Source: Nemertoderma westbladi
Taxonomy: Eukaryota > Xenacoelomorpha > Nemertodermatida > Nemertodermatidae
Assembly: GCA_032718475.1 (NCBI GenBank)
Contig: JAUCBJ010008004.1
Span: 1-62,580 of the forward strand
Direction: 5' to 3'
Length of the DNA: 62,580 bases
Position numbers and translations under genes: made by a program
Shown: in pieces, positions 31,301 through 43,300 of the stretch
Layout of the letters: the number at the start of each line of letters is the position of its first letter
Position numbering within the stretch: the stretch's first letter is position 1
Notes under the pieces: model-generated
The model's database searches: none
The model's input: the letters and a program-made list of their open reading frames with translations, nothing else
Told to the model about the DNA's origin: nothing

Positions 31301-34300
31301 GGTAGTACCTGAAGTAGCCCGGTTAGCACCTTGGTAGTACCTGAAGTAGCTCTGTTAGCACCTTGGCAGTACCTGAAGTAGCTCTGTTAGCACCTTGGTA
31401 GAACCTGAAGTAGCCCGGTTAGCACCTTGGTAGTACCTGAAGTAGCTCTGTTAGCACCTTGGCAGTACCTGAAGTAGCTCTGTTAGCACCTTGGTAGAAC
31501 CTGAAGTAGCCCGGTTAGCACCTTGGTAGTACCTGAAGTAGCCCGGTTAGCACCTTGGTAGTACCTGAAGTAGCTCTGTTAGCACCTTGGCAGTACCTGA
31601 AGTAGCTCTGTTAGCACCTTGGTAGAACCTGAAGTAGCCCGGTTAGCACCTTGGTAGTACCTGAAGTAGCCCGATTAGCACATTGGTAGTACCTGAAGTA
31701 GCTCTGTTAGCACCTTGGCAGTACCTGAAGTAGCTCTGTTAGCACCTTGGTAGAACCTGAAGTAGCCCGGTTAGCACCTTTGTAGTACCTGAAGTAGCCC
31801 GGTTAGCACCTTGGTAGTACCTGAAGTAGCCCGGTTAGCACCTTGGTAGTACCTGAAGTAGCTCTGTTAGCACCTTGGCAGTACCTGAAGTAGCTCTGTT
31901 AGCACCTTGGTAGTACCTGAAGTAGCTCTGTTAGCACCTTGGTAGAACCTGAAGTAGCCCGGTTAGCACCTTGGTAGTACCTGAAGTAGCCCGGTTAGCA
32001 CCTTGGTAGTACCTGAAGTAGCTCTGTTAGCACCTTGGTAGTACCTGAAGTAGCTCTGTTAGCACCTTGGTAGTACCTGAAGTAGCCCGGTTAGCACCTT
32101 GGTAGTACCTGAAGTAGCCCGGTTAGCACCTTGGTAGTACCTGAAGTAGCCCGGTTAGCACCTTGGTAGTACCTGAAGTAGCTCTGTTAGCACCTTGGTA
32201 GTACCTGAAGTAGCTCTGTTAGCACCTTGGTAGAACCTGAAGTAGCCCGGTTAGCACCTTGGTAGTACCTGAAGTAGCCCGGTTAGCACATTGGTAGTAC
32301 CTGAAGTAGCTCTGTTAGCACCTTGGCAGTACCTGAAGTAGCTCTGTTAGCACCTTGGTAGAACCTGAAGTAGCCCGGTTAGCACCTTGGTAGTACCTGA
32401 AGTAGCCCGGTTAGCACCTTGGTAGTACCTGAAGTAGCCCGGTTAGCACCTTGGTAGTACCTGAAGTAGCCCGGTTAGCACCTTGGTAGTACCTGAAGTA
32501 GCCCGGTTAGCACCTTGGTAGTACCTGAAGTAGCTCTGTTAGCACCTTGGCAGTACCTGAAGTAGCTCTGTTAGCACCTTGGTAGTACCTGAAGTAGCTC
32601 TGTTAGCACCTTGGCAGTACCTGAAGTAGCTCTGTTAGCACCTTGGTAGAACCTGAAGTAGCCCGGTTAGCACCTTGGTAGTACCTGAAGTAGCTCTGTT
32701 AGCACCTTGGTAGTACCTGAAGTAGCTCTGTTAGCACCTTGGTAGTACCTGAAGTAGCCCGGTTAGCACCTTGGTAGTACCTGAAGTAGCTCTGTTAGCA
32801 CCTTGGTAGAACCTGAAGTAGCCCGGTTAGCACCTTGGTAGTACCTGAAGTAGCTCTGTTAGCACCTTGGTAGAACCTGAAGTAGCTCCGGTTAGCACCT
32901 TGGTAGTACATGAAGTAGCCCGGTTAGCACCTTGGTAGAACCTGAAGTAGCCCGGTTAGCACCTTGGTAGTACCTGAAGTAGCTCTGTTAGCACCTTGGT
33001 AGAACCTGAAGTAGCCCGGTTAGCACCTTGGTAGTACCTGAAGTAGCCCGGTTAGCACCTTGGTAGAACCTGAAGTAGTCCGGTTAGCACCTTGGTAATA
33101 CGTGAAGTAGCCCGATTAGCACATTGGTAGTACCTGAAGTAGCTCTGTTAGCACCTTGGCAGTACCTGAAGTAGCTCTGTTAGCACCTTGGTAGAACCTG
33201 AAGTAGCCCGGTTAGCACCTTGGTAGTACCTGAAGTAGCCCGATTAGCACATTGGTAGTACCTGAAGTAGCTCTGTTAGCACCTTGGCAGTACCTGAAGT
33301 AGCTCTGTTAGCACCTTGGTAGTACCTGAAGTAGCCCGGTTAGCACATTGGTAGTACCTGAAGTAGCTCTGTTAGCACCTTGGCAGTACCTGAAGTAGCT
33401 CTGTTAGCACCTTGGTAGTACCTGAAGTAGCCCGGTTAGCACCTTGGTAGTACCTGAAGTAGCCCGGTTAGCACCTTGGTAGTACCTGAAGTAGCTCTGT
33501 TAGCACCTTGGTAGTACCTGAAGTAGCCCGGTTAGCACCTTGGTAGTACCTGAAGTAGCTCTGTTAGCACCTTGGTAGTACCTGAAGTAGCCCGGTTAGC
33601 ACCTTGGTAGTACCTGAAGTAGCCCGGTTAGCACCTTGGTAGTACCTGAAGTAGCTCTGTTAGCACCTTGGTAGTACCTGAAGTAGCCCGGTTAGCACCT
33701 TGGTAGTACCTGAAGTAGCCCGGTTAGCACCTTGGTAGTACCTGAAGTAGCCCGGTTAGCACCTTGGTAGAACCTGAAGTAGCCCGGTTAGCACCTTGGT
33801 AATACGTGAAGTAGCCCGATTAGCACATTGGTAGTACCTGAAGTAGCTCTGTTAGCACCTTGGCAGTACCTGAAGTAGCTCTGTTAGCACCTTGGTAGAA
33901 CCTGAAGTAGCCCGGTTAGCACCTTGGTAGTACCTGAAGTAGCCCGGTTAGCACCTTGGTAGTACCTGAAGTAGCTCTGTTAGCACCTTGGTAGTACCTG
34001 AAGTAGCTCTGTTAGCACCTTGGTAGTACCTGAAGTAGCCCGGTTAGCACCTTGGTAGTACCTGAAGTAGCCCGGTTAGCACCTTGGTAGTACCTGAAGT
34101 AGCTCTGTTAGCACCTTGGTAGTACCTGAAGTAGCCCGGTTAGCACCTTGGTAGTACCTGAAGTAGTCCGGTTAGCACCTTGGTAATACGTGAAGTAGCC
34201 CGATTAGCACATTGGTAGTACCTGAAGTAGCTCTGTTAGCACCTTGGCAGTACCTGAAGTAGCTCGGTTAGCACCTTGGTAGTACCTGAAGTAGCTCGGT

Positions 34301-37300
34301 TAGCACCTTGGTAGTACCTGAAGTAGCTCTGTTAGCACCTTGGTAGAACCTGAAGTAGCCCGGTTAGCACCTTGGTAGTACCTGAAGTAGCCCGGTTAGC
34401 ACCTTGGCAGTACCTGAAGTAGCTCTGTTAGCACCTTGGTAGAACCTGAAGTAGTCCGGTTAGCACCTTGGTAATACGTGAAGTAGCCCGATTAGCACAT
34501 TGGTAGTACCTGAAGTAGCTCTGTTAGCACCTTGGCAGTACCTGAAGTAGCTCTGTTAGCACCTTGGTAGTACCTGAAGTAGCCCGATTAGCACATTGGT
34601 AGTACCTGAAGTAGCACGGTTAGCACCTTGGTAGTACCTGAAGTAGCCCGGTTAGCACCTTGGTAGTACATGAAGTAGCTCTGTTAGCACCTTGGTAGTA
34701 CCTGAAGTAGCCCGATTAGCACATTGGTAGAACCTGAAGTAGCCCGGTTAGCACCTTGGTAGTACCTGAAGTAGCTCTGTTAGCACCTTGGTAGAACCTG
34801 AAGTAGCCCGGTTAGCACCTTGGTAGTACCTGAAGTAGCCCGATTAGCACATTGGTAGTACCTGAAGTAGCTCTGTTAGCACCTTGGCAGTACCTGAAGT
34901 AGCTCTGTTAGCACCTTGGTAGAACCTGAAGTAGCCCGGTTAGCACCTTTGTAGTACCTGAAGTAGCCCGGTTAGCACCTTGGTAGTACCTGAAGTAGCC
35001 CGGTTAGCACCTTGGTAGTACCTGAAGTAGCTCTGTTAGCACCTTGGCAGTACCTGAAGTAGCTCTGTTAGCACCTTGGTAGAACCTGAAGTAGCCCGGT
35101 TAGCACCTTGGTAGTACCTGAAGTAGCTCTGTTAGCACCTTGGTAGAACCTGAAGTAGCCCGGTTAGCAGCTTGGTAGTACCTGAAGTAGCTCTGTTAGC
35201 ACCTTGGTTGAACCTGAAGTAGTCCGGTTAGCACCTTGGTAGTACATGAAGTAGCCCGGTTAGCACCTTGGTAGAACCTGAAGTAGCCCGGTTAGCACCT
35301 TGGTAGTACCTGAAGTAGCTCTGTTAGCACCTTGGTAGAACCTGAAGTAGCCCGGTTAGCACCTTGGTAGTACCTGAAGTAGCTCTGTTAGCACCTTGGT
35401 AGAACCTGAAGTAGCCCGGTTAGCAGCTTGGTAGTACCTGAAGTAGCCCGGTTAGCACCTTGGTAGAACCTGAAGTAGCCCGGTTAGCACCTTGGTAGTA
35501 CCTGAAGTAGCCCGTTAGCACCTTGGTAGTACCTGAAGTAGCCCGGTTAGCACCTTAGTAGTACCTGAAGTAGCCCGGTTGGTTAGCACCTTGGTTTGGT
35601 AGTACCTGAAGTAGCCCGGTTGGTTAGCACCTTGGTTTGGTAGTACCTGAAGTAGCCCGGTTAGCACCTTGGTAGAACCTGAAGTAGTCCGGTTAGCACC
35701 TTGGTAGTACATGAAGTAGCCCGGTTAGCACCTTGGTAGTACATGAAGTAGCCCGGTTAGCACCTTGGTAGAACCTGAAGTAGCCCGGTTAGCACCTTGG
35801 TTGAACCTGAAGTAGTCCGGTTAGCACCTTGGTAGTACATGAAGTAGCCCGGTTAGCACCTTGGTAGAACCTGAAGTAGCCCGGTTAGCACCTTGGTAGT
35901 ACATGAAGTAGCCCGGTTAGCACCTTGGTAGTACATGAAGTAGCCCGGTTAGCACCTTGGTAGAACCTGAAGTAGTCCGGTTAGCACCTTGGTAGTACAT
36001 GAAGTAGCCCGGTTAGCACCTTGGTAGTACATGAAGTAGCCCGGTTAGCACCTTGGTAGAACCTGAAGTAGCCCGGTTAGCACCTTGGTTGAACCTGAAG
36101 TAGTCCGGTTAGCACCTTGGTAGTACATGAAGTAGCCCGGTTAGCACCTTGGTAGTACATGAAGTAGCCCGGTTAGCACCTTGGTAGAACCTGAAGTAGC
36201 CCGGTTAGCACCTTGGTTGAACCTGAAGTAGTCCGGTTAGCACCTTGGTAGTACATGAAGTAGCCCGGTTAGCACCTTTGTAGTACCTGAAGTAGCCCGG
36301 TTAGCACCTTGGTAGAACCTGAAGTAGCCCGGTTAGCACATTGGTAGAACCTGAAATAGCCCGGTTAGCACCTTGGTAGAACCTGAAGTAGCCCGGTTAG
36401 CACCTTGGTAGTACCTGAAGTAGCCCGGTTAGCACCTTGGTTTGGTAGTACCTGAAGTAGCCCGGTTAGCACCTTGGTAGTACCTGAAGTAGCCCGGTTA
36501 GCACCTTGGTTTGGTAGTACCTGAAGTAGCCCGGTTAGCACCTTGGTAGTACCTGAAGTAGCTCTGTTAGCACCTTGGTAGTACCTGAAGTAGCACGGTT
36601 AGCACCTTGGTAGTACCTGAAGTAGCCCGGTTAGCACCTTGGTAGAACCTGAAGTAGCCCGGTTAGCATCTTGATAATACGTGAAGTAACCCTGTTAGCA
36701 CCTTGGTAGAACCTGAAGTAGCCCGGTTAGCACATTGGTAGAACCTGAAGTGGCCCGGTTAGCACCTTGGTAGTACCTGAAGTAGTCCGGTTAGCACCTT
36801 GGTAGTACCTGAAGTAGCCCGGTTAGCACCTTGGTTGAACCTGAAGTAGCACGGTTAGCACCTTGGTAGAACCTGAAGTAGCCCGGTTAGCATCTTGATA
36901 ATACGTGAAGTAACCCTGTTAGCACCTTGGTAGAACCTGAAGTAGCCCGGTTAGCACCTTGGTAGAACCTGAAGTGGCCCGGTTAGCACCTTGGTAATAC
37001 GTGAAGTAGCCCGGATAGCACCTTGGTAGAACCTGAAGTAGCCCGGTTAGCACCTTGGTAGTACCTGAAGTAGCCCGGTTAGCACCTTGGTAGTACCTGA
37101 AGTAGCCCGGTTAGTACCTTGGTAGTACCTGAAGTAGCCCGGTTAGCACCTTGGTAGTACATGAAGTAGCCCGGTTAGCACCTTGGTAGTACATGAAGTA
37201 GCCCGGTTAGCACCTTTGTAGTACCTGAAGTAGCCCGGTTAGCACCTTGGTAGTACATGAAGTAGCCCGGTTAGCACCTTGGTAGTACATGAAGTAGCCC

Positions 37301-40300
37301 GGTTAGCACCTTTGTAGTACCTGAAGTAGCCCGGTTAGCACCTTTGTAGTACCTGAAGTAGCCCGGTTAGCACCTTGGTAGTACCTGAAGTAGCCCGGTT
37401 AGCACCTTTGTAGTACCTGAAGTAGCCCGGTTAGCACCTTGGTAGTACCTGAAGTAGCCCGGTTAGCACCTTTGTAGTACCTGAAGTAGCCCGGTTAGCA
37501 CCTTGGTAGTACCTGAAGTAGCCCGGTTAGCACCTTTGTAGTACCTGAAGTAGCCCGGTTAGCACCTTTGTAGTACCTGAAGTAGCCCGGTTAGCACCTT
37601 TGTAGTACCTGAAGTAGCCCGGTTAGCACCTTTGTAGTACCTGAAGTAGCCCGGTTAGCACCTTTGTAGTACCTGAAGTAGCCCGGTTAGCACCTTTGTA
37701 GTACATGAAGTAGCCCGGTTAGCACCTTGGTAGTACCTGAAGTAGCCCGGTTAGCACCTTTGTAGTACCTGAAGTAGCCCGGTTAGCACCTTTGTAGTAC
37801 ATGAAGTAGCCCGGTTAGCACCTTGGTAGTACATGAAGTAGCCCGGTTAGCACCTTGGTAGAACCTGAAGTAGCCCGGTTAGCACCTTGGTTGAACCTGA
37901 AGTAGTCCGGTTAGCACCTTGGTAGTACATGAAGTAGCCCGGTTAGCACCTTGGTAGTACATGAAGTAGCCCGGTTAGCACCTTGGTAGAACCTGAAGTA
38001 GCCCGGTTAGCACCTTGGTTGAACCTGAAGTAGTCCGGTTAGCACCTTGGTAGTACATGAAGTAGCCCGGTTAGCACCTTTGTAGTACCTGAAGTAGCCC
38101 GGTTAGCACCTTGGTAGAACCTGAAGTAGCCCGGTTAGCACATTGGTAGAACCTGAAATAGCCCGGTTAGCACCTTGGTAGAACCTGAAGTAGCCCGGTT
38201 AGCACCTTGGTAGTACCTGAAGTAGCCCGGTTAGCACCTTGGTTTGGTAGTACCTGAAGTAGCCCGGTTAGCACCTTGGTAGAACCTGAAGTAGCCCGGT
38301 TAGCACCTTGGTAGTACCTGAAGTAGCTCTGTTAGCACCTTGGTAGAACCTGAAGTAGCCCGGTTAGCACCTTGGTAGAACCTGAAGTAGCACGGTTAGC
38401 ACCTTGGTAGTACCTGAAGTAGCCCGGTTAGCACCTTGGTAGAACCTGAAGTAGCCCGGTTAGCATCTTGATAATACGTGAAGTAACCCTGTTAGCACCT
38501 TGGTAGAACCTGAAGTAGCCCGGTTAGCACATTGGTAGAACCTGAAGTGGCCCGGTTAGCACCTTGGTAGTACCTGAAGTAGTCCGGTTAGCACCTTGGT
38601 AGTACCTGAAGTAGCCCGGTTAGTACCTTGGTAGTACCTGAAGTAGCCCGGTTAGCACCTTGGTAGTACATGAAGTAGCCCGGTTAGCACCTTGGTAGTA
38701 CATGAAGTAGCCCGGTTAGCACCTTTGTAGTACCTGAAGTAGCCCGGTTAGCACCTTGGTAGAACCTGAAGTAGCCCGGTTAGCACCTTGGTAGTACATG
38801 AAGTAGCCCGGTTAGCACCTTTGTAGTACCTGAAGTAGCCCGGTTAGCACCTTGGTAGAACCTGAAGTAGCCCGGTTAGCACCTTGGTAGTACATGAAGT
38901 AGCCCGGTTAGCACCTTGGTAGTACATGAAGTAGCCCGGTTAGCACCTTTGTAGTACCTGAAGTAGCCCGGTTAGCACCTTTGTAGTACCTGAAGTAGCC
39001 CGGTTAGCACCTTGGTAGTACCTGAAGTAGCCCGGTTAGCACCTTTGTAGTACCTGAAGTAGCCCGGTTAGCACCTTTGTAGTACCTGAAGTAGCCCGGT
39101 TAGCACCTTTGTAGTACATGAAGTAGCCCGGTTAGCACCTTGGTAGTACATGAAGTAGCCCGGTTAGCACCTTTGTAGTACCTGAAGTAGCCCGGTTAGC
39201 ACCTTTGTAGTACCTGAAGTAGCCCGGTTAGCACCTTGGTAGTACCTGAAGTAGCCCGGTTAGCACCTTTGTAGTACCTGAAGTAGCCCGGTTAGCACCT
39301 TTGTAGTACCTGAAGTAGCCCGGTTAGCACCTTGGTAGTACCTGAAGTAGCCCGGTTAGCACCTTTGTAGTACATGAAGTAGCCCGGTTAGCACCTTTGT
39401 AGTACCTGAAGTAGCCCGGTTAGCACCTTGGTAGAACCTGAAGTAGCCCGGTTAGCACCTTGGTAGTACATGAAGTAGCCCGGTTAGCACCTTTGTAGTA
39501 CCTGAAGTAGCCCGGTTAGCACCTTGGTAGAACCTGAAGTAGCCCGGTTAGCACCTTGGTAGTACATGAAGTAGCCCGGTTAGCACCTTGGTAGTACATG
39601 AAGTAGCCCGGTTAGCACCTTTGTAGTACCTGAAGTAGCCCGGTTAGCACCTTGGTAGTACCTGAAGTAGCCCGGTTAGCACCTTGGTAGTACCTGAAGT
39701 AGCCCGGTTAGCACCTTTGTAGTACCTGAAGTAGCCCGGTTAGCACCTTTGTAGTACCTGAAGTAGCCCGGTTAGCACCTTTGTAGTACCTGAAGTAGCC
39801 CGGTTAGCACCTTGGTAGTACCTGAAGTAGCCCGGTTAGCACCTTTGTAGTACCTGAAGTAGCCCGGTTAGCACCTTTGTAGTACCTGAAGTAGCCCGGT
39901 TAGCACCTTGGTAGTACCTGAAGTAGCCCGGTTAGCACCTTTGTAGTACCTGAAGTAGCCCGGTTAGCACCTTTGTAGTACCTGAAGTAGCCCGGTTAGC
40001 ACCTTTGTAGTACCTGAAGTAACCCTGTTAGCACCTTGGTAGAACCTGAAGTAGCCCGGTTAGCACCTTGGTAGTACCTGAAGTAGCCCGGTTAGCACCT
40101 TGGTAGTACCTGAAGTAGCCCGGTTAGCACCTTTGTAGTACCTGAAGTAGCCCGGTTAGCACCTTGGTAGTACCTGAAGTAGCCCGGTTAGCACCTTGGT
40201 AGAACCTGAAGTAGCCCGGTTAGCACCTTTGTAGTACCTGAAGTAGCCCGGTTAGCACCTTGGTAGTACCTGAAGTAGCCCGGTTAGCACCTTGGTAGAA

Positions 40301-43300
40301 CCTGAAGTAGCCCGGTTAGCACCTTGGTAGTACCTGAAGTAGCCCGGTTAGCACCTTGTTGGTAGTACCTGAAGTAGCCCGGTTAGCACCTTGGTAGAAC
40401 CTGAAGTAGCCCGGTTAGCACCTTGGTAGTACCTGAAGTAGCCCGGTTAGCACCTTGGTAGAACCTGAAGTAGCCCGGTTAGCACCTTGGTAGAACCTGA
40501 AGTAGCTCGGTTAGCATCTTGATAATACGTGAAGTAACCCTGTTAGCACCTTGGTAGAACCTGAAGTAGCCCGGTTAGCACATTGGTAGAACCTGAAGTG
40601 GCCCGGTTAGCACCTTGGTAGAACCTGAAGTAGCCCGGTTAGCATCTTGATAATACGTGAAGTAACCCTGTTAGCACCTTGGTAGAACCTGAAGTAGCCC
40701 GGTTAGCACATTGGTAGAACCTGAAGTGGCCCGGTTAGCACCTTGGTAGAACCTGAAGTAGCCCGGTTAGCACCTTGGTTGAACCTGAAGTAGTCCGGTT
40801 AGCACCTTGGTAGTACATGAAGTAGCCCGGTTAGCACCTTTGTAGTACCTGAAGTAGCCCGGTTAGCACCTTGGTAGTACCTGAAGTAGTCCGGTTAGCA
40901 CCTTGGTAGTACATGAAGTAGCCCGGTTAGCACCTTTGTAGTACCTGAAGTAGCCCGGTTAGCACCTTGGTAGAACCTGAAGTAGTCCGGTTAGCACCTT
41001 GGTAGTACATGAAGTAGCCCGGTTAGCACCTTGGTAGTACATGAAGTAGCCCGGTTAGCACCTTGGTAGTACGTGAAGTAGCCCGGTTAGCACCTTGGTA
41101 GTACCTGAAGTAGTCCGGTTAGCACCTTGGTAGTACATGAAGTAGCCCGGTTAGTACCTTGGTAGTACCTGAAGTAGCCCGGTTAGCACCTTGGTAGTAC
41201 ATGAAGTAGCCCGGTTAGCACCTTGGTAGTACATGAAGTAGCCCGGTTAGCACCTTTGTAGTACCTGAAGTAGCCCGGTTAGCACCTTGGTAGTACCTGA
41301 AGTAGCCCGGTTAGCACCTTGGTTGAACCTGAAGTAGCCCGGTTAGCACCTTGGTAGAACCTGAAGTAGCCCGGTTAGCACATTGGTAGTACCTGAAGTA
41401 GTCCGGTTAGCACCTTGGTAGTACCTGAAGTAGCCCGGTTAGCACCTTGGTTGAACCTGAAGTAGCACGGTTAGCACCTTGGTAGTACCTGAAGTAGCCC
41501 GGTTAGCACCTTGGTAGAACCTGAAGTAGCCCGGTTAGCACATTGGTAGTACCTGAAGTAGTCCGGTTAGCACCTTGGTAGTACCTGAAGTAGCCCGGTT
41601 AGCACCTTGGTTGAACCTGAAGTAGCACGGTTAGCACCTTGGTAGTACCTGAAGTAGCCCGGTTAGCACCTTGGTAGAACCTGAAGTAGCCCGGTTAGCA
41701 CATTGGTAGAACCTGAAGTGGCCCGGTTAGCACCTTGGTAGTACCTGAAGTAGTCCGGTTAGCACCTTGGTAGAACCTGAAGTAGCCCGGTTAGCACCTT
41801 GGTAGAACCTGAAGTAGCCCGGTTAGCACCTTGGTAGTACATGAAGTAGCCCGGTTAGCACCTTGGTTGAACCTGAAGTAGCACGGTTAGCACCTTGGTA
41901 GTACCTGAAGTAGCCCGGTTAGCACCTTGGTAGTACATGAAGTAGCCCGGTTAGCACCTTGGTAGTACATGAAGTAGCCCGGTTAGCACCTTGGTAGTAC
42001 CTGAAGTAGCCCGGTTAGCACCTTGGTAGTACATGAAGTAGCCCGGTTAGCACCTTGGTAGTACATGAAGTAGCCCGGTTAGCACCTTGGTAGAACCTGA
42101 AGTAGCCCGGTTAGCATCTTGATAATACGTGAAGTAACCCTGTTAGCACCTTGGTAGAACCTGAAGTAGCCCGGTTAGCACATTGGTAGAACCTGAAGTG
42201 GCCCGGTTAGCACCTTGGTTTGGTAGTACCTGAAGTAGTCCGGTTAGCACCTTGGTAGTACCTGAAGTAGTCCGGTTAGCACCTTGGTAGAACCTGAAGT
42301 AGCCCGGTTAGCACCTTGGTAGAACCTGAAGTAGCCCGGTTAGCACCTTGGTAGTACCTGAAGTAGTCCGGTTAGCACCTTGGTAGTACCTGAAGTAGCC
42401 CGGTTAGCACCTTTGTAGTACCTGAAGTAGCCCGGTTAGCACCTTGGTAGTACCTGAAGTAGTCCGGTTAGCACCTTGGTAGTACCTGAAGTAGTCCGGT
42501 TAGCACCTTGGTAGTACCTGAAGTAGTCCGGTTAGCACCTTGGTAGAACCTGAAGTAGCCCGGTTAGCACCTTGGTAGTACATGAAGTAGCCCGGTTAGC
42601 ACCTTGGTAGAACCTGAAGTAGTCCGGTTAGCACCTTGGTAGTACCTGAAGTAGTCCGGTTAGCACCTTGGTAGAACCTGAAGTAGTCCGGTTAGCACCT
42701 TGGTAGTACATGAAGTAGCCCGGTTAGCACCTTGGTAGAACCTGAAGTAGTCCGGTTAGCACCTTGGTAGTACATGAAGTAGCCCGGTTAGCACCTTGGT
42801 AGAACCTGAAGTAGTCCGGTTAGCACCTTGGTAGTACATGAAGTAGCCCGGTTAGCACCTTGGTAGAACCTGAAGTAGTCCGGTTAGCACCTTGGTAGTA
42901 CATGAAGTAGCCCGGTTAGCACCTTGGTAGAACCTGAAGTAGCCCGGTTAGCACCTTGGTAGAACCTGAAGTAGTCCGGTTAGCACCTTTGTAGTACCTG
43001 AAGTAGTCCGGTTAGCACCTTGGTAGTACCTGAAGTAGTCCGGTTAGCACCTTGGTAGTACCTGAAGTAGCCCGGTTAGCACCTTGGTAGTACCTGAAGT
43101 AGTCCGGTTAGCACCTTGGTAGAACCTGAAGTAGCCCGGTTAGCACCTTGGTAGTACATGAAGTAGCCCGGTTAGCACCTTTGTAGTACCTGAAGTAGCC
43201 CGGTTAGCACCTTGGTAGTACCTGAAGTAGCCCGGTTAGCACCTTGGTAGAACCTGAAGTAGCCCGGTTAGCATCTTGGTAATACGTGAAGTAACCCTGT